This document shows positions 53,196 to 64,000 of a stretch of DNA of 64,000 nucleotides, piece by piece. Origin of the DNA: Marsupella aquatica (Eukaryota > Marchantiophyta); assembly GCA_973895155.1 (NCBI GenBank), contig OZ316895.1, positions 12,772,001 through 12,836,000 of the forward strand. Reading direction: 5' to 3'. The first letter of the stretch is position 1. Each line of letters opens with the position of its first letter. The notes beneath the pieces were generated by a model, which was not told the origin of the DNA, did no database searches, and saw nothing but the letters and a program-made list of their open reading frames with translations. The position numbers were made by a program, and so were the translations under genes.

Positions 53196-56100
53196 CAATG
53201 GCCTTTTTGAAACAATGAAGCAACAATATGAATATAAGACCACTACAATCATACACCTAAGTTCTCATTTCCCAACTTCACCTAATTTAACCTATGATAA
53301 ACACATCATACCCTATCTTAAACAACAAAATAAAAGAAGATTACCTAGGGAAAGAAATTTTCAATCTAAGAAAGTGAATTCTCTAACTTGTGATCTTGAG
53401 GTCTTCAAAGTGTTTGTTAATCTAAGAAAAGTAGAGCTTCCTAGGATTTTGATCCCTTCCAAGTATATTTTAATTTAAAGTTCTCCTAAGCTTGTTAGCC
53501 TTTCCCTTAGGACTCTTGGGGCAGGTTTCTCATATAAACTGTTACACCAATTTTCTTTAGCATGCCAAATAGACTTTGTAGTCTTTTGGTAGCAGGTTTG
53601 CTCTCTCTGTGAGTACACAAGCGGGTACACAAGTCCCAATTTGTAAATGTTGCATGAATAGTTCCTTTAATGTGGAAGATGTTGACTTCACCACTCCCCC
53701 AAATAGAACGTCATCCAAGACCCTAAACCCTAATGCTAGTATTGTGATTTTGTATGTAGTATTGTACTGTTTAAAGAGCATTGTGATATAATGGCCCCCA
53801 AAAATGAGAGCTTCAGCTCAGAGTTTGGATGGACTAGTATTGCCAATAATGCTCAGAAACAGGAACTTCATACGCTTGAAAGCCTGAGAGATTGTCATTT
53901 TTTATAGATTTTAGTAAAACTACAGGAGAACCTTTCTAAATAGGCGATCCAGATCTTGAAGGGCTTTCTTCTCCAAGAATGCACTGAGTCTTCTGCTCAT
54001 TGTTTGTGTAACTCCTGAAATAGGAGTCTGTCTTATCATAATCGCAATACCATTATTGATTGCTTTGATTAGTATATGTGAGAAGTCCTAATTCTCTATT
54101 TGTAAGACAACCACACAAAAGGAGGAGTCAGCTTAGCTTTTGTAACTATCAGTTCACCAAATTTGGTTTACCATAGCACCTAGTGTGATTGTCACCCTGC
54201 ATGGAAAGCAATTTTGATCTATTCATGTAGTGCTAATGTTTTGCTGACTGTTTTTGCGCCTATTGAGTAAAGAGTTTGTCTCATCACATCGCATGCTCAT
54301 TGACATGTTTCAATTTGACTTGTAGTGATATGTAGGAGACCTAATTTCTTTTTGGCTGTTGCATACTATTTGTTGAGATTGTGTGTGATAAAGTACAAGA
54401 GTAGAACCATATCAGAGTCATGCAAGAAAATATATTTCACATAATGACCAGGAACTACGAATAAGTTCTAAGAGTTTTGCACATCTTATTTACAAATTGC
54501 TATTAGCACCTAAAGTTGGGGACTAGGCTTCTAGAGCAAAGCCTCTAGACCGCGAATCTAGGGTCACACCAGAATTTATATGCATGGAAACAAGTATGTG
54601 CATGGAAAATAGTACGATATACTATGTATGTTAAAATGATGACATGCATGATTATTATTTTTCATTAATATTAAAAAATGTGTAGTGAGGCTAGGAAGGT
54701 ACAATTCTTCACTTGCCCTAGAAAATAATGACAAATAAATCAAAACCATAGACTGAGAAACCATGATGAAAACTTGAAACACGTGGTTGCCACATAGTTT
54801 AATATAATTTCTTTCTCTCTCTCATTATAGATTCTTTCTCAGATAAAATTTACTTAAAATTTGCTAAAGGGATTGGATGCACAATATTCAAATTTAAAAG
54901 TAATGGGAAAGAAGAGCTCAGATTACAAATATTAAGGGGGGCCCAACATTAAATCTAAAGAATACAATGATGATGCACCTTATCAAGGCATTTTGAGATA
55001 AAAATACATGAAATTTTGCAATAAGACAAAATACTAAAAGGTGTATCAGCCATGATAGCAGCATCAAATTTTTCTCATGATTTAGGAGATTGTCTTATCA
55101 TGTGGCTATATCAACTTTTCATGCAAGACACTACACTATGGATCTTTTTTATTCTGAATTCGTGAGACAGCCACGTGAAAGGAGGAGTCAGTAGCTGAGA
55201 TTTTGGCAGGGTCAATTTATCACTATTGGTCTACCGTAGTGGCGAATGTTGTTTGTGATGTAAGGGTGATCTCATCATGTAGGTCTACTCTATTTTGCTG
55301 TTTATTTTTGTAGTCTCTCGAGATATTCGTGCATGACAATAGCACCTAGCACTTCCCAATCATTCCTACATATAGATTATTCTAACAACAGGAGTAGTGA
55401 TGTTCGTCATACGGAGGCTACTACCAGATGAGGGGGAAAATCTATGGAAGAGCTGATGAACTTTTTGTAGACCATATGGTTTTATGGAGGCAAAAGAAAA
55501 CTTTGGAAAGAGAGTTGATGTACTTCATGATTTTTCTCGTTGTATTTGCAGTGCTTTATGGCTAAGATCACCGTCATGGAGGACAAGATGTAGTGGAGGA
55601 ACAGACATGTTATGTAAAAAAAGTTCTTAGAGGCTCCAAAACTTTCAGCCCACATGGACTTAAGACCAAGTTACAACCAAAACATCGGCAGGGTGTAAAC
55701 TGAAAACCAATACTAAAATGTTTTAGTGTATGGCATGTTTTTTTTACAACTTGAGAGCTATATCTCAATAGCACAAGGAACCCAGAGAATGTAACTCAAA
55801 GAAAACACAAGGAACACCAATCAACCTAAAGTACTGTTGGCTTATAGAGTACACTTTTGCTGTTCATTTTTAATCTCATCCTTCAAAGATCCTATGGCTC
55901 CCCTCGCAACTGTTGCCCACCTTCCTCCAGCATTTCCTTTGTTAGCCATAGCTTGTTTGTGTGCATCAATCTTTTGGAATTAATCCAGGAGTTAACATTT
56001 CTTGTTAACTTTCAATGGTTTCCAAGCTTCTCTTTAAGTGCCCTGTTGGAGAGTTCTAACAGTTTGGAAAAACAACACCCTTCATCCAACAGCCAGGGCT

Positions 56101-57763
56101 GATTCAGGCCTCAATGTCATTTTGCAAAGAGGGGGAGCTTATATCAACATTGTCTGGAAAGTACTCAAACACACATAAAACAGGTTGTAGGATACAATGC
56201 TGTCGGGGGCAAATCAGCAGAATACTACTTGTTTTTCCTTTCCCACAATAGCTCCAATCAAGGCTGTTGTGAGTGTTTTGGCCAGTTTTCCTTATATGGC
56301 CTGTGACACATATAATTGAATCAATTTGAGAAATCTTTTGGGACTGCAACAATTCATTCCAATCTTAGAACACAAATTCTTTCTTACAGTGTACAGAAGC
56401 TTTTGGAGCACCAGATTTTTGGTGTGCATAAACACCATCCAGGCTTTAGAATGTTTTTTGGCCAAACCTTACGGGATGATGCAAGGAATAAGTGGGAGAG
56501 GAATAAGTACTTCCTTGCCCCAAGAGTCAAAGAGTAAGAAGTACTACCTTGCCCCTCTCCTCCTTGTTAAATAGTTGTCCCTTCAGTTTGCCTTGATCCT
56601 TGTTCTACTTTTTTTCCAATTTTTTTGCGCCCACCCTTCCCTGTTTTGTTTCCCAACTTTTTTGGCACTGCTAATGCTAAAATTTATAAGACAACCACAG
56701 TAAATGATCTGAGAGTTCTTAATTATAGTCTTTCCTCAATTGAAAATGTCGCAAAAGGTTGGGTTGTTTTTGTAATGAGACCAAGCAGGATAGAGCAACG
56801 GGCCAGTCATGGCTATCTGAGATATGCCAGGGAGAGACATGTTTGACACATCTAATCCACACTATTAGATCTTTTGAAATTTAGGGAGTTTAAGTGGTTC
56901 TGGCCAAAACAGTCTGAAAAGATTAACAATGGTAAAAAATTTGGTATAAATGGACTCTCTTCGTTTAGGGTACACTATTCAGCATCTTACAATTTATTAA
57001 TTTATTTTCTCCAGACTTGACACATAATTATTAGGTCAAGCATTTTAACCGCTAGTGTATGTGATGGGTGAATATGGACAATTTGTACCTCTAAGTTCTT
57101 GTACACATTCTTTGGAATAGTTCCTTTGTCTCATCCATGATAGAAGTTTGTTGAAATTTTCTAAAGGGATGCACAATATTTAAATCTAACATTAGTGGGA
57201 AAGAAGAGCTCTAGTATAGAATATATGAATCTAGTATAGCAAATATGAATAACACTAAGAAGGACGCCAAAATAAATTTAAAGTCCAAATAATACGAAGT
57301 AGGATGCACCTTGTTTAAGACACATTGAAATAAAAAAAAACACACAACATAAAGCTTCAATAAGACAAAATACTGGAAGGTGTATTCACCATAGCCATAT
57401 AGCAATTGTATTAGCATCATAATTTCTCGGATATTTAGGAGTTCAGAGTAGGTGGACGATAACACGAGTAAAGAATTTCGTACCCCTACTTTGAAGCATA
57501 GAATCAAGCGCTGAATCTTTTGGGCCCAAAGGTCAAAGAAGAGGCATCAAGTGGCCCTGTCACACCCGGAAGAGCCCTGCGGGCAGGGCCCACATTAATT
57601 TTAGCAGCGTGGGCTCTTTCTGCCGCACGTGTTTTTGCGTCAAGAGATTCTTATTTTACATGCACGAATCTAAGCCGCCCATCGACCCTCAATGTGAATA
57701 TTTTTCCGTTTTCCAACGAAAGGAGACGAAATAATAATAAAATCAATTGTCCTGTGCTCCTGC
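53196..57763. other. AT-rich intergenic block, no gene supported
   Basis: Two stretches (about 54880-55050 and 57150-57380) share phrases such as TTGCTAAAGGGATTGGATGCACAATATT and AATAAGACAAAATACT, so they are two copies of an unclassified dispersed repeat. Short frames only. Confidence 0.5.
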
Positions 57764-57807
57764 AGGAAGAAATTGAAGGCCGGATAGGAAGAAATTGAAG
57801 GCCGGAT
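57764..57807. repeat. 2 x 22-bp perfect tandem repeat
   Basis: AGGAAGAAATTGAAGGCCGG plus AT occurs twice in a row with a 22-base period. Confidence 0.9.
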
Positions 57808-57998
57808 AGAGCTTCACATAGAACATTCACTCATGTGGCAAGACAATGGGAGAAATAGAGAATCATAGACCACTCACTCATTTGACAAGACAATGGAATA
57901 ATCATATCTGGACATTCTCAAGAAAAGGTTGCCATTATCAGACTTATTGGAACCCCATGGACTTGACTCTTTATTGTTCATTAAATTAATTCATGGAC

Positions 57999-58164
57999 CC
58001 ATTCAGTCTAGTTATCACAAACTGTTTTCAAAATCAGGCATTTTCAGTACATGTTATCAAATTTTCAAGTTACGAGAATCACCATTCAGTCTAGTTATCA
58101 CAAACTGTTTTCAAAATCAGGCATTTTCAGTACATGTTATCAAATTTTCAAGTTACGAGAATCA
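57999..58164. repeat. Perfect tandem duplication, 2 x 83 bp
   Basis: Units 57999-58081 and 58082-58164 appear identical, each from CCATTCAGTCTAGTTATCAC to AGTTACGAGAATCA. An exact repeat in AT-rich noncoding DNA indicates a recent event, or an assembly artefact. Confidence 0.95.
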
Positions 58165-60503
58165 AAATTTAATTTGTGATATTTATAATTAGATGAATGT
58201 TTGATCAAATGAATTGTTTCAATTTATTGAGTGTTCAAGTTTGGACCATGGTTACTAATTTATCTTAGTTGTAAAGGGCCAAAAATCTTACTCCAGGTGT
58301 CAATTATCATTTGACAAGAAAATTATCAAATTAATTATTAATTATTATATAAAAAACATATTTTATAAATCTTTAAAATTAAATTTTAAAATTGAAAATG
58401 TAATTAAAATAATTACATAATGATAATTTTAATTATTTTGTTATTTATATTTATAATTTTAAATTATTATTTTTATGATATGATATTTCAAAATTTATAT
58501 TCAAATTAACATAAACATGAATAAAAATTATAAATTTGATTCACAAAATTGATAAATATTATTTGTTGTGATTATTATTGATATGGCACAATATGGTACC
58601 AGAATTTTGGAAAGAAACTCTAATGTTATAACTATAATCTACCTACTGAAACATTATGAAAATCAATATTCAATAAAATTCCAAACATTAGAAAACATTA
58701 GGAGACTCGCCAAACCTGGTGGGAAATCACAGTTTAATCGAATTCCTTATGCCGAAGAGACCCGAGACTTACTTACATAAGCAGAAGAACAAAAAATGCC
58801 TACCCCACTATGAGAACATCAGTCTTTCGTCATGAAGAATTCCTTAAGTCAAACTCAAAGACAACAGACCCCCCCAAAAACGAGCCCAGGAAGACCAAAG
58901 AGCCGTTTGCATCTGCCTGCCCTGTTTGGCTCTTTATTGCTCATCAGACCACAATCTTCTGAAAGTTAAGGAGCACAATCTTCCAGTAAAGTTGTTACGT
59001 CTGTCTACACACTGTGAATGGAGAAAGGCTACTCTGACTCTTCAAAAGCAAGCACGGCTCACCGTATCCTCCGCCCTCCTATATTAAGACTAGCATTGCA
59101 GCTAATTGCTCGAACGATAGGACATTGAGTCATCCACATAGAAAAGTGGAAATTCCGGTCATAGAGTCCACAGTCAATTTCACCTCGATGTGACGATGAT
59201 GCGAGCTGCTATAAGCTGTTTCGAATCCTAGCTATAAGAGGACAATGAAAGAGCATCCACTGATAACAGAATCTTCGGAATTGCTTTCTCTGAACTGCAG
59301 CAATTGAGTTTACACTATGCACAACTTTCAGAGGGTTTCCATCGCAAACATTAGCTATGTTGGACAAGGAAATGAAACTCGAAATTTGTGACCTCTGTTT
59401 CTGTGCAGTGCTGGGTCTAGCCTGGAATCTACTTAAAAGGTCGATCTGACGTGTACATATGTTACTGCTACGGAGATCACTAAATCCGCCTTCACAGCAA
59501 AACAGAAAATTGGCAACGTTTCAAACGTTGTACACGAAGCTTTGTAGCATTCGCACTTTGTCTGATCCTGTCCCTTTGTGCAAAGCTGTAGTTATCGTGC
59601 AAAAGGAGCTCTGCAAGAGGACAACAACGAAAGCAGAGTCAGCAAGATTTTTGTCCTGGACGGTAAACTGGATTTTACAGTGCTGCCACTCAGTAGGCTT
59701 CCCTTCCTAGTCTCCCAAGAGCTTTTACTTACAGCGACGTCCGGACTATAATAATGCACGATGCACTATTCCCCAGACAAAACAAGGTGGAAACAAGAAA
59801 CACGTCAGTCATAAAGTAACCTAAAGCCCCCTCTCACCGGGCAATCTCCTGGATAAAGCATCCAGGACAATGTCCTCGCGAAAGGACTTCACCTAACACT
59901 CCACCTAGTCAATGAGCAGCAGATCCATCGACATGATGGGAATCTAATCCAGACCGGGTCTTATCCAGGGATAAGCTATCCTGCTACGACGAAGTGCAGA
60001 TTCTTAAGCGTACAGAAGACAGAAGCATATATCGTGCTGCCCGAGGACATGTTTTAAGCCCACGTTTTGTGTTTCCTCGTAGGTTTTTGGAAGTTAGGTT
60101 TAGGCCCTATCGCCTGAAAATGAAAATCCATGACCTCTTTTGACAAAATGGATGAAATCAGTTCTTCCTTCAATTCTTTCAGAAAGATTCCACGAGTGGC
60201 ACTTCATGGACACTCGACCGTCATGCAAACTTTGAAGGAATCGAAGTGGTCCACAGCATGAGTGAAAGGCATGTAGAAATTATGCAATATGTAATCAATG
60301 TAGTGGTGACAGGCATACAAGCCAGGCAGGCGACAAATTAAATAGAAGACAAACAAATGCATAATGACGAAGGAAACGACCGAAAAAGCGGGCTTGCTTG
60401 TAAGGAAGAAGCAAGGAAAAGAGCTGTCCAATCCAGCTCTAGCCATTGCTTGATTGGAAGGACAACCTTGCCCAAGGGAGGTTGTTGGGTACAAGAATAC
60501 CTG
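58165..60503. other. Intergenic; extremely AT-rich stretch then unannotated DNA
   Basis: 58310-58560 is composed almost only of A and T (ATTATTAATTATT-like), a potential matrix-attachment-like or replication-fragile tract. A short hairpin TCCTGGAT/ATCCAGGA lies at about 59848-59868. No gene supported. Confidence 0.5.
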
Positions 60504-63416
60504 TCAAAGCTTTTTGTACTGTTCGATCAACCTAGATGCATGCAGACGAGACGTGGGCTCCACCGTACAGCCCAGACTTCTGAGGAATGATAACTGCAAA
60601 CGTCAGAAAGGATATCAGAAAGCAACACTGATGTTAAATTCCAGTGAAAAACATTCCACGTTTCCATTTTTCTAATTTTCTCGTTTCACTGTAGATCAGG
60701 TAGGTTCAACAAGTCACGCTTGATAGCATTGATAGGGCTGCCCTGTTTAAGCGAGTGTCCACCCTTTTTGCGTTACCAGTCTACAAATAGTTGCTAGTTT
60801 CACTCGGCCGACACAGCTGTGGAGAACGTATTCGAAGGCATTCATGCCCAGTGCTTCTACAAGTCCAACAAGAGGAAAGACTGCACAGGGTCTGAGAGAT
60901 TCAAAGCAACCGCTGTGGACCATCGAAGACAGCTTGGAAGTAACATGCAGACGAGGGTGTCGAACGTGTCCATCGACGATTCCAGAGACCGGATGCATGT
61001 TTCAAGGGTACGAAACTCACCTGTTTTGGCGTCACAGGGGCGGCGGCCTGCGATCGCTCACTACTCTGCTGTTGAAAATGCTCCTGAACGAAAGATGACA
61101 AGAAAAGTGCAACGGCCTGTTAAGACTCATAAGTCGATGGCACCGAATTACAAAGAGCGATACCTCCTCTGGAAAATCGAGCGCACAAAAAGTTGAAAGT
61201 CCTTCGATCGAATTCGCATATTACGAATATGGCAAGGTTTCTACGATATTTACCTGTCGCTCNNNNNNNNNNNNNNNNNNNNNNNNNNNNNNNNNNNNNN
61301 NNNNNNNNNNNNNNNNNNNNNNNNNNNNNNNNNNNNNNNNNNNNNNNNNNNNNNNNNNNNNNGTTTGGGCAGGTACATATATTTCAGCTAGACCAAAATC
61401 TGCTATGAAAGCTTTTAGACTTACTCCATCTTGTCCAGTGTGCCAACGAATCTTTCACTCGTTACTATAGTTTTGTAAACTGGGAGGGGGAGAAGACTGT
61501 ACAGTTGGCATGGAATCAAGCATAAGAGTAGTAAGGGGGGGCTCCATGGCAGACTTAGATGAGATCTTCAATGGGTTTTGATCCACAAATACGACCAGAT
61601 GTTCCCATTTAAAGTCGTCCCTTATTCGTATACGAAACAACTTTGATGGTTCGCAATGGCGACTACCTCCACAATTATCGCCGTCTTGTATTCCCCAATG
61701 ACTCGATCATTCTTGCTTCTTGCATCAAAGATGCGATCAGCCCGCGCCGAGAGATGACATCAGGGAAAAGTTTAGATTCTTGGCATCTACAAGTAATCAA
61801 CGCCTGGGCCTCTTGGATAGGCATATGAGAAATCCTGACCTGGAAATCTAGAAGATGGCGAGGAAGTTCATTCAGAAACCGAGAGGGTTGAAGGACCTGC
61901 ACCCAAGTAAAGTGATCAGACAATTTGGCATGATCAAATTCAACGTATCGCAGGGGCATTGAAGAATATGCACAGGCATTGAGCAATTTGAAACTGGATT
62001 ATGCATCTTTCCGCTCCTTTATGCACTGACCTGTTTCTGGGAGTCAACGACCACATATGTTAAATAGAGTTTCTTTCGGGCTCTCGTCATCGCAACATAG
62101 AATAGTCTTCTTTCCTCCTGCATAAAAAGTACTGAAGCCCTTGAGATCTTTTACATTTAGCGTGCCAATTACTCAACCGAGCAAGATAAGGATAACCCTA
62201 CTTTTTCTCTTTCATTCAAGCCAAGATTATTGAGTAGAGAACGTTCCCACGTACCTCCAGTGACACGGAAGCCTCGCTCACAAACCCCTGTCCTTCGTGC
62301 AGTAAAGGTGTTTCGGTATCATTCACCTTTTGGAAAGGAAAAGATGTTAAAGCAAGGAAAGCGACTGGCACAAAATACGATATGTAATTGGGAAATCTGT
62401 CCTCAAATGTGAATCCAAAAGAATGGGTTAAGTAAGAGTGGGCTTTGACAGGCTGAATTTCTGCTCATATGAAAATCTGTGAATGGCTATTAGTAAAGAA
62501 TCCCTGGAGCAAATACAAGTGAAAACATACAAGAGGTTTCATCGTGGTGGGTTTATATTACATTTCTCTGCATTAGCAGATCAGATTAAATAGAGTGAAC
62601 TAATGTGCAAGTTATGAACGCCTTGACGATTTGCAAGGAAAGCTCACACATACCTTCACAATGAAGACTGTATCCCATTCCAAGCCTTTAGACTGCATCC
62701 AACAACATCCAGAAACATTAGAAGGACGATGCACATTTGTTTCTACATTTGGTATACTTTGAGGTACTTATCCCTTTTCGTGCCTGTTTCCGTCATAGCC
62801 TCTCTCAGGTGGGAAATTTCAAATTTTCCTTGTGACAAAGTAACACGGCCGGAAGTTCACCCTCTACGACAGCAAACATACTTTTTGTCCAGGACCAACA
62901 TAATCCTTACAGTAGCAGACAGGATACAGCGTCAAACCTGATGCATTGTGGTAAGTGTCACTGAGTTCTTGTCTTCTTGTCGGCGACCTCGGAAGTTCTC
63001 TTCCTCTCTTGCTGCAAGATGGTCCAGGAAAGCTTTCAACGCAAACATAGACCCGCCCAAACTTCTGCTTTCTGTTCCAGATTCACTGTTCCCTCTGATA
63101 GCAGGGTTGAAATGGTTGGAAAGGAAATCATTGACATCATCGAGCAGAAACTCCATTATCTGCCACGAAAATCACATCGAAGAAATATATGAGTTGGCTT
63201 TACTACGGTACTAGGAGAGTGTCTTGTGGTGACATTGCTCACGAGACCACCCACTAAAACGCCTCTGGGCAAAGTGTTGGGCTTCGATTAGATAATTAAG
63301 TAATCAGAACCCAGCTGGCAATGGTGGGTTGAACTCACTGTACGTGGATCTTCATCTTCGTTCAGCAGTTTGCCTCCATCCTCCGTCACCACAGCTCTTT
63401 TATCAAATATAGGCCT
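60504..63416 (-). CDS. SRS2: SRS2-like UvrD-family DNA helicase, 3' half, many small exons, gap inside
   Basis: Minus-strand exons, all phase 0 with GT-AG borders: 63416-63339, 63159-62938, 62692-62654, 62326-62255, 62117-62031, 61896-61840, then 61083-61021 and the terminal exon 60593-60504 (stop 60504-60506). Joined readings give LTTMHQ+[13 protein letters not shown] (superfamily-1 motif V) and [19 protein letters not shown] (motif VI), followed by [12 protein letters not shown]. The C-terminus is [15 protein letters not shown], as in plant SRS2/UvrD-like proteins. The family unwinds DNA 3' to 5' and removes recombinase filaments in the nucleus. N-terminal motifs (Walker A and others) lie beyond the window. 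Exons expected between 61840 and 61083 are not visible and probably sit in or near the N gap. The first exon listed could extend upstream. Confidence 0.82.
61263..61362. other. Assembly gap (100 N)
   Basis: Exactly 100 N, a conventional placeholder for a gap of unknown size. It lies within the helicase gene, between exons ending at 61840 and starting at 61083. Confidence 0.99.
61363..61445 (-). pseudogene. Possible protein-kinase fragment abutting the gap
   Basis: On the minus strand the frame reads [19 protein letters not shown]. This looks like eukaryotic kinase subdomain VII with the DFG magnesium-binding triplet (61392-61400). It runs into the gap, so the activation loop is not visible. 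Upstream (towards 61640) no HRD catalytic loop is seen. It could be a kinase retro-fragment in a helicase intron, a misjoined contig end, or chance. Confidence 0.3.
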
Positions 63417-64000
63417 CTGCTTGCAAAACTTGGCAGTACTATGGTTAGCTTGGCCGAATTGACTAAGAGTACACATCCCAATGATTTCGTCTATTTCCCA
63501 AGCTAGTGATGGCTCTACCATGACTTTAAATCCATCTGTCATTAGCAGGGGACAATAACGGGTCACATGGGAAATCAAGGACTTCTCGAACATCGTGCTT
63601 CAATTTCGTGGATAGCAGTTTAGAACTTGCACCTAAAAACGAGAAGCAACTTGCATATCTCTGGACTACTAAAGATCGAGCCTTGTTCTCAGAAGAAGTC
63701 TTTATTTTTCTTCTCCATACCTTTCTTGCCCCGTGTTATCAAAGATTTTGTGTTTGCTTACTTTTACTTCAAATCTAACGGACGAGGGGCAATTTTTTCA
63801 CCCAGCCCTGCCCAAACTAAAAATTTGAAATGCACACAACGAAACTCCAAAGCGCACTTGCTTGACTATCCCGGCCGGGTAAAACATAACAAGGTGAGCA
63901 TGGAGGTTTATATCCCGAGTGCCAGAGTTACCTACCACAGTTTTTCCGTACGATCCATGGACGACTGCATTATGCATGCATTTTCTACACGCTTACGTGA
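63417..64000. other. Upstream intron or further exons of the helicase, not resolved
   Basis: The minus frame 63593-63288 stays open across 63417-63593, but the residues before the AG at 63417 do not resemble helicase. I read that part as intron. No additional exon could be recognised to the window end. Confidence 0.4.

Noticed and set aside
60747-60998. Minus frame first considered as the helicase C-terminus (contains [14 protein letters not shown])
   Set aside because: Splice phase did not fit. The true terminal exon, with [15 protein letters not shown] and a stop at 60504-60506, joins exactly in phase 0.
60819-61196. 125-codon plus-strand frame
   Set aside because: Antisense to helicase exon 61083-61021 and its intron; no domain.

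Overview
This is nuclear DNA of a land plant. It carries a plant-type MSH1 (MutS fused to a GIY-YIG domain), a plant serine decarboxylase, an SRS2/UvrD-type helicase, GT-AG introns and Ty1/copia retrotransposons with an initiator-Met tRNA primer site. A von Willebrand A / alpha-kinase gene, absent from the flowering plants I know, suggests a seedless plant (bryophyte or lycophyte). That last step is inference; the species cannot be named from the sequence.

Layout. 1-6269: a minus-strand Ty1/copia element cut by the window edge. Its gag-pol is one unbroken frame apart from seven internal stop codons, and its left LTR carries a nested hAT-like MITE with a perfect 8-bp target duplication. 6.3-16.5 kb: gene-poor repeat land with a LINE-like remnant, three copies of a ~150-bp MITE, tandem duplications, a ~1.05-kb terminal-inverted-repeat element and a GC-rich minisatellite. 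17.9-21.3 kb (+): five-exon vWFA/alpha-kinase gene. 25.4-29.2 kb (+): MSH1 in a single uninterrupted frame. 31.6-33.4 kb (-): single-exon class-3 lipase. 33.4-43.9 kb: mostly non-coding, with two inverted copies of a hairpin MITE, a 1.5-kb TIR element, a SINE-like insert and a 47-bp minisatellite. 43.95-47.87 kb (-): five-exon serine decarboxylase with a long low-complexity N-terminal extension. 48.6-52.85 kb (+): a decayed copia element with both LTRs and a 5-bp target duplication, split by a second copy of the 1.5-kb TIR element. 53-60 kb: AT-rich repeats. 60.5-63.4 kb and beyond (-): the 3' half of an SRS2-like helicase split into tiny phase-0 exons, interrupted by a 100-N assembly gap.

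The host genes do not form a pathway cluster. MSH1 (organelle genome surveillance) and the SRS2-like helicase (recombination control) are both genome-stability genes, but they lie 31 kb apart and nothing links them. Most of the remaining DNA is transposon-derived, and the nesting gives a relative history: copia insertion, decay by nonsense mutation, then DNA-transposon insertion into the corpses.
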